DNA of 64,000 bases from Asterochloris sp. CNOR1 (taxonomy: Eukaryota > Chlorophyta > Trebouxiophyceae > Trebouxiales > Trebouxiaceae). Position 1 is the stretch's first letter. Each line of letters starts with the position of its first letter. The position numbers and the translations under genes were made by a program. This document shows, in pieces, positions 24,869 through 37,300 of the stretch. The notes under the pieces were generated by a model. That model worked only from the letters and a program-made list of their open reading frames with translations, was not told the DNA's origin and made no database searches. Where the stretch lies: contig OZ017752.1 in the NCBI GenBank assembly GCA_963969365.1, positions 2,728,001 through 2,792,000 on the forward strand, read 5' to 3'.

Positions 24869-24955
24869 GCCCGCATGATCCTGGCTGGTGCTGGGGACAG
24901 CCTTCAAAGCTGTTGGAGGCGAGAGTCTCAGAGGTTCGATCCCTCCTTGTGGGCG
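24869..24955 (+). tRNA. trnU-TCA: tRNA-Sec (anticodon TCA), copy 2
   Basis: Identical to the copy at 24475 except for one C-to-T change in the 3' acceptor strand (24950), which turns a G-C pair into a permitted G-U pair. The anticodon TCA is at 24904-24906. Structure is intact, so this is probably a functional second gene. It ends 108 bp from the IMP dehydrogenase stop codon, which is on the opposite strand. Confidence 0.92.
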
Positions 24956-25006
24956 TCTGCCAATCGGTGGTCATGTCCAGCTGCTTGATGCAGCATGCCG
25001 TTGGCT

Positions 25007-25011
25007 TTACA
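25007..25011 (-). terminator. TGTAA polyadenylation signal for IMP dehydrogenase
   Basis: Plus-strand ttaca gives TGTAA on minus, 53 bp past the IMP dehydrogenase stop. TGTAA is the usual poly(A) signal in chlorophyte algae. Confidence 0.5.
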
Positions 25012-25063
25012 GAATGAGTTCCCAAACTGGCAGATCCTTCATTGTCACTGGTACAAGCTGCAG

Positions 25064-28000
25064 TCACCACTTCACTTTGCTGTACGACTGCATGTCATGC
25101 ACATTGCCCTCTGCTTGAGCAGCGCCCGTGCGGCACTCGACTCGCATGCGACCATCTGCCAGCATTGCATGTGCAAAGGTGAGGTCCTTGGCACCCAGGT
25201 CCTGGAAGCCCTGCTTGACAGCTTGAGCTAAGAAAGGGATCATCTTCCTGCAGCAGTGTCACGGCCACTCCTCACCACCCTTGAGAGAGCTGCAGGAGTA
25301 AGCACCACCAGTACAGGTCAGATTCAGACTGGTTTGAGGGCCACAGCTTCAGGCTTGTGAAGGACCCGAAAGTGACATCAACGCCATGAAGGCTTGCACT
25401 TCACGTGCACCACTTCTGGATGATGTAAACAACATGGTGTTGCATACTCAAGTTGCCTGGGTTCAGGTGCAAGCTCACGTGATGGACCCCTTGTCCTTGA
25501 CTGTTCCGCTGACACCCTGCGCAATCTTCAGATTCTGAGTGTCCCCATAGTAACGGCTCTCGCTCCCTTTGGCCATGGCCTCCAGGCTGCCCATGCCTCG
25601 GTACTTCTTCACCCGCACTCCATTTTCTGTGAAGAACTGCCCTGCACTCACAGGGCACACAGCTCCATCAGCTTCAAGCAGGAGTGACCTGGGGTTGTAC
25701 TTTGTCACGCTGTTCTCAATACTTGCCCATGCCTCTGACATGCACAATGTTCTCTATGGGAGGTACTGCGCAGGGCATGCATAGGGCCTCCCAAGAGCGG
25801 CCTTGATAATGAAGACTTGCATGCCGTGCTCTGTGAAGGAGGCAAATGCCCTCACACAGGGCATGCAGCTGGGCAGATAGCTGCCACCAGGGCATGACTT
25901 GGCCACCTTTCATACATGGCACACAGCTCTCTTTGTACCTGCCAATGGCGCAAATGGATACCCGTGCACAACAAGCTGCTGTGCTGCCCCCTGGGAAATG
26001 CCACCGCATTGCTATATCTGGCCGTCTGTATGCAAGTCAGTGGCCACACCATCTGGTTTTGTCAGGCCCAGCTCCACAAGTGCAGCCTTGCAGGCAGTCA
26101 CCGACCACCTGATGCAGTCAAGTGCATGCTGAGCAAACAGGGCTGCGTACCTGGTGCCTCTGCGGTGCCAGCCAGCATGGAGCCACACATCACAGTAGAG
26201 GCCCCTAGAGCCAGTGCCTTCACGATGTGCCCTGAGTTCTGGATGCCTCCATCTGCAATAATGGGCACGCCTGCGCGAGCTGCCACGCGGCCAACATGGT
26301 ACACAGCTGTGGCCTGGCCCCGACCTACAGCACAGACCTGCATGCAGGCGCACCAGGGCCCTCAGCAAGTGCACTGGAGATGGCTGTCAGGGGGCAGCTG
26401 AGCCGAGAGCAGGGGCTGTCAAGGCGGAGCATGAAAAGCCTGCAGCAATGTGGCGCAGCAAGCTTTGTGGCAACAACTATGGGCATGGAGCCGGCTGCGC
26501 CATCAGTGACGGCTGACAGGCAGCCACAGCATTGCGCAGCACAGGTGCAGCTGAGTGCATGCTGGGGCACAGGCAAGGGCAAACAGGCAGAGACATCGTT
26601 GAGCTCAGCCTAATGCCTGTGTGTGGCAAGACCCAGCAGTTGCATGGCACTCTGCGTTTTGGTAGGGCTGTCTCCAACTAGCATCGTGGCCCCCACGATC
26701 AGCTGTGAGTGCGCACCTCCTGCGTTGTGCAGATGGACCCTGAGCCCATGCCCACTCTGAGAGCATCAGCGCCAGCCTGTATGAGCCGCTGTGCCTGGGC
26801 ACCAGTGACCACATTGCCACAGATGACCTGGAGGTCTGGGTGTGTCTTCTTCAAGTGCTGAACCATGTCTATCTGGAAGGTGGAGTCACCTGCACACAGG
26901 GACTGATGGGTGCACGGCAACGGACTGCATTGGTATGGGTCAGCAAGCAGATCTGAGCTAGATGGCTATCGTCAGGTCCCATGTGCAGGCGCTTTGGGGC
27001 AAAATCGCTCAGAAGGTGTCGTCTGTGAGCTTGGCAGAGATCCACATGGCGGGCTGGCTGCCCTTGTAGTGATGGAGAGCTGGCAGCCCTCTCATCTGTA
27101 GTCTAATGCAGCAGGCGTTGCCGTCCACAGCCAGCTAAGCAGCAGCAACTCACGCAAGCATTGTGGGCCGCCAAGCAAGTAAGCAGCATTGATGTATGCA
27201 TGGTGTCCAGGCACAAGTGGCGTGCTCCAGGGCTCATGCCCTGCCACAAGCGGCGCTGAGGTGAAGCTCACAGATAGCACCTCATAGCTTGACATGTCCG
27301 GGCCTAGGCCACCTGGCGTTCAACGTGCTGACATCCATTCCAGCTGAGCGACTGTTGCTTCGGGGCCGGGCTTGTGCCCGGAATGACGACAGCTTTGTCA
27401 ATCCCAGACTGAGACCCAGGCCTTCATACTCAGCTGCTGTTCAGAACAAGCACATATGGTCTGCCTCTTGTCATCCTTCAAGTGCTGGTCTCATGGGAAG
27501 CAATGCTTGCTGCAGCTGCAAAGTCCAGGTGAACCCCACTTCCCTCATTTTACATGCCAGCCACAGAAAAGCATGTCTCACTGCTGCTGTCCCGCCTCAG
27601 CCCCTGCACCACGACCTTGGCAGGCACTTCCTAGAGCAGCCCTTGCTGTAGCTGCCTGAAGACTGCTGTGGACCCCATTCACACCAGAGACGCCTGGAAC
27701 AGAGTTCCACCTTGGCTGCTGTCCAGGATGACGACATCCACGTCGGCCTCCTTGACGAGTCGCTGCACCCTCTCTCTGTCAGCCTCTCGCGTTCCCACTG
27801 CCGCCCCTACCAGCAGGCGCCCCTGCGCGTCCAGGCTGCACCGCGACAAGCGCTGCCCACGCTGCCACTCCAGCAGGGACTGCCTGGTGGCCACCGCTGC
27901 CTGCAGCACAAGGTGGCATGTTGCAAGGTCCAGCCCCTAGGGAAAAAGCTGCCAGAAAGCTGGTGTGTTGTAAAAATGGTGCCTTGCCCACTATCAGAAG

Positions 28001-29767
28001 GCACGGCTTCAGGGGTCATGCTGCTCTGGCAGCAATGCTTCACACAGCTGGCCAGATGGCAGCAGAGTACTGATTGAGCCTCAAGTGGCCATGCTGCCTG
28101 CAGCAGAATCTTTTGCTCATGCTAGGCCCTTTTGATGACTTTGGTCAACGAAGGCACAGTGCTTGCTGGGGTCAAAATGCTCACTGAGGCCTTCAGCATG
28201 CACGGCTGTTGCACATCACATAAGTCTGGCACAGCACAAGCTGCACTGTCCCCACGACCAGTTTTTATGAATGGTTGAGGCTGCAGGCCTGCCTGCCAGC
28301 ATCATGTCGGAGCCTAAAGTGTCTCTGTTCTGTGTGGCGCCAAGGTGGAGGCTCTTTGCTGGACTTTGCAGAATTGGAAGGGGTGGTGGTGGTGGAGGTA
28401 TTTGCTGCAGTATGCAGAGGTGGCTATGGTAGTCCAAACTCCTTGCCAGGTGCTGCAGAACGCAGAGCTTACCAGGTTGCCATTGCTGTCGACAATTGGC
28501 AGCTGCGAGAAGCGGGCCTGCTGGAGCTGCTCCAGCACCTGCTGCGGGGAGTCGCTCGTCTGCACCGTCTGCACCTTGCTGCAGGCAGGCACAGCAGCAC
28601 CTGAGACAGCCGGCAAAGGACATGAGACAGCACCCAAGGTGCACAAGGCAGCCTGCGGAACTGAGTCAACATACGTCTGCAGGGCTGTGATGCAGACTGC
28701 AGGCAGCATGTGCAGGTGTGGCCGGCTATCCCTCAGACCGCTTCAGGCATGGCCTCGGCCTGAACTTGCATGTTCATTTGCGAATGCCTGTCTCTTAAGT
28801 GGCGCCTGGACCTCACCTCTTCATGATGTCCTGCAGCTTTCTCTTGCCATCAGTCTCAAAGGCAACATCTGCAAACGTCAAGATGCCCAGTAGGCGACTG
28901 CCCAGCCCACCGGACGATGTGATGCAGACACTACAAGCGCCCCTCTGCTCCTGCAGACGTGTGGAGGTGCACTGACTGTCATCCTGGAAGTCTGCACTGG
29001 TGCAGGACTGCATCAGCGTGGGAGATGCAGCACGGGCTGTGTTGTTAGCCAAGAAGGACTGCTTGCCAGTGTGAGTATGGCAGTGGCAGCAGCTATACCT
29101 GTGCAGACGCAACCAGAGCAAGCTGCCTTGAAGCGCGATACTTGCTGCAGACAAGCCCCAGTGCCAGACTCTACATGCAAGCCCACCTGTAGGGGCCAGA
29201 GAATGGCGACAGGTGCATCTGCTGGCGCCGTGGCAAATTGTGCCGCAGCCCAGGGCAGCCTGGTTTTTGCCTGCTTTACGGCCGCCACCTGCTCCTCCAC
29301 ACTCATGTTGTAATGGACAAAGCCAATGCCCCCCAGCTGCACGTCCACCAGGCAGTGTCAAGCAGCAGCAGTGTCGGAGGACGGGAGGAGCTGCCGTGGC
29401 AACTTCAGCAGTGCTCAAGGGACGCTCAGCTGCTGCACGAACTCACCATTGCCATGGCTGCTGCCATGTGGCCTTCTGTGACTGTGTCCATGGGCGAGCT
29501 GACTACTGGCATGCTCAAGCGCAGCTTACGTGTCAGCTGGGTGGCCAGCGCCACCTGCAGAGGCGCAGCTTGTCCCAGAGCAACACAGAGTGGCCAAACA
29601 CCCTCAAGAAGCTGAAGTCTGCATTGAAGGAAGAATACGGATGGGGGCACCTCATGAGCACCAAAGTTGATGTGTCCAGGATGGAAAATGACATCATCGT
29701 ATGTGTAAGTGATGCCCTGGCCGAACAGCCTGGCTGCAGGGATACCTGCAGTAGGAGCGTCAAACAT
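25064..29767 (-). CDS. IMPDH: Inosine-5'-monophosphate dehydrogenase
   Basis: It oxidises IMP to XMP with NAD+, the committed step of guanine nucleotide synthesis. Resolved exons are 29767-29651 ([15 protein letters not shown]), 29554-29447 ([16 protein letters not shown]), 29336 onward ([10 protein letters not shown]), 28950-28817 and 28578-28473 (CBS/Bateman region), 27900-27708 ([10 protein letters not shown]), 26889-26717, 26337-26151 ([10 protein letters not shown]), 25641-25479 ([13 protein letters not shown]) and 25247-25064 ([13 protein letters not shown]). The catalytic loop [12 protein letters not shown] carries the active Cys, codon 26731-26729. The end of the third exon and its join to 28950 are unresolved: reading on to 29188 does not fit the next phase. 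Stop TGA is at 25066-25064. Introns reach about 800 bp. Confidence 0.95.
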
Positions 29768-30286
29768 ACATCAGGCTGGTGGCGATCCGGCTTCTGCATA
29801 TGTGCTGATTACCGTCTGCTAGCTCATCAGAGCCATTCATCACGCTTGCAGCAGCCATCGCAGTGCTGATTGAATCTAAACCTAGTTGGTCAAAGCGGCT
29901 GTTCATGTCATGTGTCAATAGAGGCTGGCCCCCAATCCTGGCCCCCGACTATAAGTCCTCCATCTCTTTCTCATCTGTCACCCTCAAAGCATGGGGCCCT
30001 CGCTTGCAGATGGCCAGCTTGCATGCCCTTGTTCACATGGTCCACTTCATCTGTTTGGCATCACAAAGCTGTCACATCTGCCTATGAGCCCTTGCTTCGG
30101 GATCGTCGCCGCTCATATTGTTTGTAGGCAGTTGGGAAGACATTTCCTGCAGCATTCGAAGAGGCTGATCATGGTGTTGACCAGGAACTACCAAGCTGAG
30201 CACAACAGCAATGCTCTCACCTGTAAAGGTCCGATGTTCACACATGAGGGCTCCTGCAGGCAGTGCGGAGCATCTTTATGATTATG
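29768..30286. other. Intergenic, upstream of IMP dehydrogenase
   Basis: No gene recognised. It should hold the IMP dehydrogenase promoter and the 3' UTR of the SPC3 gene, both on minus. Confidence 0.5.
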
Positions 30287-31220
30287 TCAGATGCAGTGGC
30301 AGTCATCTGATCTGCTGGAATATGGATTGAGCTTTGCTGCATGCCGGCATGGCAGCACACCAACTTTGGGCATTGTGTTCCAGGCCACTGTGACATTGTA
30401 GGGCAGCCCTCGCAGGTTTGCGCCCTGGTCCTTCAGCTCAAAGGGGTAGGAGAGGACTGCATTCTTGTCTGGGCTCCTCAGCTTCAGGATGTTGCTGGGG
30501 TGGCTGTGTGTCAGGTGGCTCTGCTGCAACACTGCATCCTCCTGCAGCAGCAAAGCAGGGTGGGGGGTCAGAGTCTGCTGCAAGTAGAGCTAGATGGTCT
30601 TGCCATGCTTCACACCCAGATGAGAAGCAGTAATCCCAGGCAGCACAGCAGCGCAGTAGCAACAGCTGAGCAGCTGAAGCACACATGCGTCCTCTGCGCG
30701 ATGTGCAGCAGCATGGTCAGCCAGATCACCTTGTGCTGGAAGATCTGGTTCCAGATGACCGCCTGATTGAGCTGGTTCTGCTTGGTCACAAATGTGACGT
30801 AAACTGAGAGGTAGATCTGCTTGGTGTTCCAGGTCCAGGCGCTGCGCAGGTCTGCTGTGACATTGAGGGCAAGCAGGGCCTACAAGAAGTTACCAGCCAA
30901 GGATCAGAAACAGCTTTGAAAGCCAAGCACAAGACGTGAGGCGCAAGCCTTCATGGAGCCTGACCTTGTCATTGCTGCCTGTCCATCGATCATAATCCCT
31001 CCACAGGCCTTGCACGTCCACAACTGCTGCTCTGACGTTTGGGTTGCTGCGGTGCACTAGATCTGCAGGGGCAATGCTGCCTGTGGGGGGTCTGTCTCCA
31101 CCACTGCATTCATGCACAGCTGATCACCTCACCTGTCAAGGTTGTAATTCCACACAGCACAGCCAGAGCCGTTCCTGCCAATGTCAGAAAGGCATTGCCT
31201 CTGTAGTACCAGGTGTGCAT
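30287..31220 (-). CDS. SPCS3: Signal peptidase complex subunit 3 (SPC22/23 family)
   Basis: A single-pass ER membrane subunit required for signal peptidase activity. Four exons agree in phase: 31220-31133, 31062-30965, 30879-30730 and 30541-30287, giving 196 residues. The start MHTWYYRGNAFLTLAGTALA contains the one N-terminal membrane helix. The lumenal domain has the diagnostic NVTADLRSAWTWNTKQIYL, NQAVIWNQIF and PYNVTVAWNTMPKVGVL stretches. The C terminus (from PCRH on) is unlike other family members. Stop TGA is at 30289-30287. The gene is divergent from the ANKRD13-like gene, with 110 bp between start codons. Confidence 0.93.
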
Positions 31221-31330
31221 GGCTCAGCACAGTCCAGCTTGCAGTGTGTGTCCATATATCAAGTTTTGCGAGACACAACTTCTACTTCTTCGCATGATTA
31301 CAGGCTGGGAAACCTGACCTTTGTACAACA
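31221..31330. promoter_or_regulatory. Very short bidirectional promoter, SPC3 / ANKRD13-like
   Basis: Only 110 bp separate the two start codons. Both transcripts must initiate here or inside each other's 5' region. This is inferred from layout; it contains an AT-rich stretch tccatatatcaagttttgc. Confidence 0.5.
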
Positions 31331-34300
31331 ATGGGATTCAGCGAGGAGGACGAGGTATTCCATGATATAGAGGAAGACAGCTTTTATGACTGCACTGGTA
31401 TGTTTCCACCATCAGGCTCTTGTCCGAGACAGGCAGCATCATGGCCTGCCTGTGCCCTTCTGGCATGGTCATGATGCATGATCATGCCTGTTGCAGATGG
31501 TGGCATGGAGGATCCAGGGCTGGTGGAGCGCAGGAATAGCTCTGCAGGGGCCAGCTCCTCCCAGGACCCAGGCGCAGAGCTTGCATATCCTGCCCACAGG
31601 TGGGGTGGATGTCCCTATATAAGCATTACCAGCAGTTGTCCCCACTCAGCTTGCACCAGCTCTCAAAGCCTGAAAATCGCTGGTGATGCCTCTGTGGCCT
31701 GCCCAGACAGCTTGTGTAAGCAGACCGGCCCAGTCTGCCACTGAATGGGCAAGGCAACTGCTGGACAGGCAAATGCTGGACAGACCCCTCTTGCTGCCTG
31801 GCATACTAGTCCCTTCTGTTGCAGGGTGATGCTGCCCGGGAATCACCTCCTGTTGCACAGTGGTCTCTGCTGCCAGCGGAGCTCACCCTGTCTGTTGCTC
31901 CCCTGCAGGGCAGCCTTCGACGGCAACGTGCCCCTGCTCATACGGCTGCTCAAGGGATGCTCTGCGGATGAGCAGCAGCAGCTTGACTCACAGGGCAACA
32001 CAGTAAGCTGCTGGCCACGCCACCTGTGGACTGTGCCATGCACATCAGGCCCCCCAGCATCCTCCTGCACTCCACAGCATGATGCATACCAGAGCCTCAC
32101 TTCAACTTGACCAGCATACTGTCTGATATGTGTTGGCTGGCCTCTGCCTGCAAACGTCAGCAGCAGAACCCACAGGTGCTTCCAAGAGTTCCAGCGTGCT
32201 ACTTTGGTACACTGCCAGAGCTGTTAGACGCTGTCTGCAGGGAGCTGGCTACGAGGCTCATGCTGCCTTACATCCTGCACATGGGTGCTGCACAAGCAAC
32301 AGGCTGCAGTACGATGGACGCTGGAGCTGAGCCTGCAGGCCGTGCTCTGCAACACCACCAGCCATCATCCTTCTGCTGCAGGCGCTGCAGGCGGCAGTGC
32401 TGCTGCAGGCAGCTGGGCAGCTGGGCAGCACGCAGACGGCTGCAGGCGACGCCCTCACCACTGTCTTTGTAGTCGCAGGTGCTGCGTGTGGTAGTGTTGC
32501 AGAATCAGCAGGCCCTTCACTGAATCCCCACCGACAACTGCACAAGTTCTTATGGTGTCCGATGCATGGGGCATTGGTGGGCTTGAGGCCGGCCCATGTC
32601 AAATGCACTGATCCACAGTTCTGTGCTGCGCAGGTGCTGCATGTGGCGGTGCTACGCAAGCAGCAGGCAGCTGTGGAAGCCCTGCTAGAGCTGGGGCTGT
32701 CCCCCACAGTGCACAACTCGCGGCGGTGGACACCCCTGGACGAGGCAGTCTCGCTCAGGGAAACGGCACTGGTCAGGCCCCTCTATCTGAGGAGGGTGGC
32801 CGATACGAAGGCAGAGTTGAAGGCCAAGAAGGCGCTGCTTATGGAGTCGTTGGGCAGCATGCCAGACTACACCATGAAGGTGTGCTGTGCAATGGTTCTC
32901 AAGACTGTGTGTTGGTAGTGCTCCTCTTGTAGAGTGCCATAGTGCTGCTGGGCAACGAGTCACTGTGCGGCTTGAGGTGCACGAGAGGGCATTCAGCTGC
33001 AGGCGTGGGGCACATGAACGCGGGAAGGCAGGTCTGCTAGGTTTGCCACAAGCCTGGTTGGTGCCATGTTTCTGATCCCATCTCAATGGCCAGAGTGCGG
33101 GACATTGAAACGGCCACAATGAGTTGGAGCTGAGGTGCTGACGCAGCAGTGCCTTCCTGGAGAGTCTGGGCTGTGCCCCTGAGCTGCAGCGCTGCCTCCC
33201 TCCTGTCTCCTTTCAACCTTGCTTTAGAAAGACATGCCTCCATGACCACCGCCTGCCACCCACCCCACTCACCAGCTCCATCACTGCTGTGCAGATCAAC
33301 TGGCAGTTGGGCAGCGCAGTGTTTGGCCTGCTGCTGCGCAGATACGCACCTCACGACACATACACGGTGAGCAGGCACCTGTGTCTCTCCCTTGTGCCAT
33401 GTCCTGCTGCATGGCTTACAGTCCTGCTGAGCAGAGACCCTTGGATTTGAATATAAGGCATGTACTCACCTGGCTGTCTGGGTGTGAAGGGCCAGTTGCT
33501 TGGTCTATGAGTAGTGCGGTGTGCCTGTCCCCGGTGCAAGCAGGGTATGTGGCTTGCTGTGCTTTACATGTGCACACAGAGATTAATTGTCAGAACAGGT
33601 AGTGCCATCCGCAACACAAGTGGTGACATAGATGATCGGCTGCCATAGCACCAGCGACCCCGTGCATTGATCGCAGCTTGGCCTTGCACCAAGTACGCAC
33701 TTGCTACCTCCTGCGTATGTTTGGTGTGTGTGCCGTGTCTGCGCTCAGTGGCGCCTGGGTGGGGCACGACTCCTTACTGTGCTCTGAGCTTGAACCCTCA
33801 GAGCTGTTCACCCGTCTGCATATGGGAGCAAGGCCTCCATCTACGCCTTCTGTATGTTGCTGCACCCCTACTACCCTGCTTACTGCAAGCCACAATGCCA
33901 GACATGTGCTGCATTTTGTGCAGATCTGCGAGCGGGCACCTGCCTGTGCATTGACAGCAGCCAAGCTCTGCCTGCTGCAGGCAACATCGCTTCTTTCCTG
34001 CCACCTGTCTGCAGATCTGGGAGTGATGCGCCCGCCCATGCATCAGTGTCGGCCGAGCTGTGCATGTTGCCGCACCCAGCTTTGCTCTGCCTGCTGCATG
34101 CCATTTGCCCGCAGGGTCTGCAGCTCTGCAACTGGGGAAGTCACCTGCGCACGGACAGCAGCCAGGCTCTGCCTGTTGCACGCACTGCAGGAGCTGTCAA
34201 GGAGAGCGTCTCCCCTGCCACCAGTCTGCAGATCTGAAAGCGCTGTCGCTGCATGCTGCGGGTGCACCAGGGAAGCTACCAGCCAGCCCCTCAACACCTG

Positions 34301-37300
34301 TCTTGTCTGCAGATCTGGAAGCGGGGTACCAGGCTGCGCATCGATGGCAGCTGGATGGGGGTGGACGAGGAGTCCACCTCCATGATCCCTGAGTGGAAGC
34401 GCGGCCACTTCAGCCTCCTGTTTGATGGAGGTTTTCAGCCCTCCTTGATCCTGCTGCTGGACCACGAGAAGAAGACGTGGATGGACCTGCACAAGGAAAA
34501 GAAACAGGCGGGGAAGGACCCTGATAGTGAGGTGGGCACATGTGAAGTCTGCCAGCTTGCTGCCCTCCTGCTGTGCTGCAGGGTCGCATGGGGAGCATCC
34601 TGTTTGTGTGCAAGATGGGAGGCCAAACACTGCACACGCTGCTGAGCAGGTTCAGGGCTGGCTGAACCGGCTGCGAGTACGCAGTCATCATGACAGCCTG
34701 CCAGTGCAGCATTTGCCAGGCAGGGGCCTGCACCCTCTTGCCCCTCTTCTAACATGACTGCACCCTCAGCTGGAGGCTGCAATCTGCTTGTACTGGAGCA
34801 AAATGCTGTTGGACGTAAATTTCTGGTACTGGTCTGCAACCGCGGGCTGTGCCGTGCCTGGACCTTGGCAGACGCGCTGACCTAGACTCTATCGGGGCAA
34901 ACTGACAAGGTCTGGTGTGGCTGCATTTAGCACTTATCACAGTGCCTCTGCAGGTGCGCCTGCTTGCCTCACATAGCGCAGGCAAGACCAGGCTGCCTCT
35001 CAGTTTGCTGGGGCTCACTGCAAGGTCGGAAAGCTCTTCAATGTGTGCGCTGAGTGCCCCTGCAGGTGCGTCTGGGTACTGAAATCAGCGTGGGTGCAGG
35101 AGCCTGCATGTCTTGTCTGTAGGGACCCACCACCTGACATGGCTATGCCCCTGCACTCATCTTTTGTGGCGTGGGTCAGGTCTTGCTGCGTATTCACACA
35201 GCAAACCCAACAGTCGTTTAAGGTCTTCTCTGAGTGCATCTGCAGGTGCGCCAGCTTTTCTTGGACTGCGCAGAGAAGACCTCGCTGCGTGTTCACGGAG
35301 CAAATCCAACAGCTGGTTAAGGTGTGTTCTGAGTGCATCTGCAGGTGCGCCAGCTTATTTCAGATGGCGCGGGGAAGACCAAGATGCGCAGCTCAGAGTT
35401 CCGCTTCAAGCCGGCCAAGGGGTGGCTGGGCAGGGATGTGGTGGAGAAGGTGGAGGGCTGGCGGACGCGAGTGTACGAGGCTGCAGGCAAAATGGTGGCA
35501 GTCGAGCACTTGAAGGTGAGTGATACGTTCACGGAGAGGGGTGGGTGTGCCGAGTCCAGAGCGTGTGAGTTTGCGATAAGGTGGTAAGCGCTGAGCACAT
35601 GAAGGTGAGCGTGGAACTCTCTTAAGGCAGGTGTGCAGGGAGGCTGCGGGCTGTTCCTGGGGCAGTTCATGTAGCTTCCACATGCAAGGCTGGGGGACAA
35701 CTGACTGCAGAAGGTTTGCTGGCAGCCATGCAGCAGCTGAAGGCACGTGAGCCAACGGAGGGTTCAGAGCACCTCCAGATGTTTGCTGAGCCCACAAGGG
35801 GTCCTGATGCAGCTTAGAGCATGGACTGATACTCTCATCAAGGTGAGCTATGTTCAGAGGAGGGAGGATCTGGATCACCTTTTGCTTTTGCTAAGGGCCC
35901 ACATCCCAAGGAGGTCCAGAATGTGGGCTGCCGCACGAGCGAGTGAGATGGTGGCGGCGAGGCACTTGGGTGCAGGGTGAGGGTCTGAGCAGCTGTGCAG
36001 CGCCTGAAGGCATGCATACAGAGGGGTGTGCGCATCACGTCCTGAAAAGGGTGGCACTGCCAAGGGGGCCTGAAGTGTAACAGCCAGACCGGCATGTTCT
36101 TAAGCCTAGATCTGCACGGCTGGCTGGGAAGATAGCGAAGGTGTTGCTCTGCAAGGCGGGGCTGGGCCCCTTGCCGGAGACCCCTCAAATCTGCAAGCTT
36201 CACACACCATGGGGACCCCAGCAGCGCTGTCCCTCCTGCAGGCTCATCTGCAGGAACATCTGCTGAGGGGCTGGTGATTGTTGTTGCTTTCCCTGTCTGT
36301 GGTGAGCATTCCATGCAACATGGGCCTTCTGCTGTGCATGATATGCCCCTGCTGTGGCGGGCCCCCTTGAGCAGCCCAACTGCAGCAAAGTCTTCTGGGT
36401 GCTGATGAAAGTTGATTGGATGCTGTGCCCCTGCTGGTGCAGGCCCCCCTGAACATCCCGGACGATGCCACCTTCGACGACTACCTGCGCCTGGCCATAG
36501 CCAGCGATTTTGTGACTGAGATCCCAGTGGACCCCCTGTCCATGGGCGGCGGCGGCCCCACGAAGGGCAAATCAGAGCGCGCAGGGCAAGCTGAGGAGGT
36601 ACGTGCTGTACCTGCTGCACCTCATGCGTCAGTGCAGCCCACTTGATGGGCATCTGCAGTGGGGTATGCTGCTCCAACTTCAGCAAATTGCAACAGCAAC
36701 CCAGGTGCTCTGTGCAGCGTATGGCAGCAGACTCATCAGGCTCTGCTGAGCGCGCTGCAGCGTTCAGCGTTGCAGCATACCACGGCCCTCCTTGGCGGGT
36801 GGGCTGTGCTGCACTGCTTGTGCAACAGTGTGCCTTAGCAGATGCCAAAGCACACCTGTATGGGATACGGTGCCGATTCCTGCCCAGCAGCCTGCGGACA
36901 CCGTGCCAGCCACCAGGTCTATTTGTCTGTCCATTATGTTCCACCTTTCATGCAATTGCAAAGCCATCTGTTGGCATGCAGGCTAACCCTCAGGGACCTG
37001 CATGATGTAGCCCTGGCAGGACAGCTCTCCCAGCTTGTTTCACTCTCAAGGATCACCAGCCCATTGTCCACCTTTGGCATGCAGGCTGCTCTCAAAGAGT
37101 TGGAGGATGCAGCCTTGGCAGCAGAGCGGGCAGAGGCTGGTGAGGGGGAGGCCTGTGCTGTCACGGACCCGCTGCAAGCGGACGCTGCCCAGCCAAAGAA
37201 GGGCGGCAAAGCCAAGGGCGGACGCAAGATCACTGGCAAGGTTAGCTGCGTGCATAAATGGGCACTGACATGCTGTTGCGGACAGTTGAAGAAAGCATTC

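Noticed and set aside
25110-25200. A third tRNA-Sec copy
   Set aside because: The cgcccgtgcggc segment looks like an acceptor stem, but it is coding sequence of the last IMP dehydrogenase exon and has no tRNA arms.
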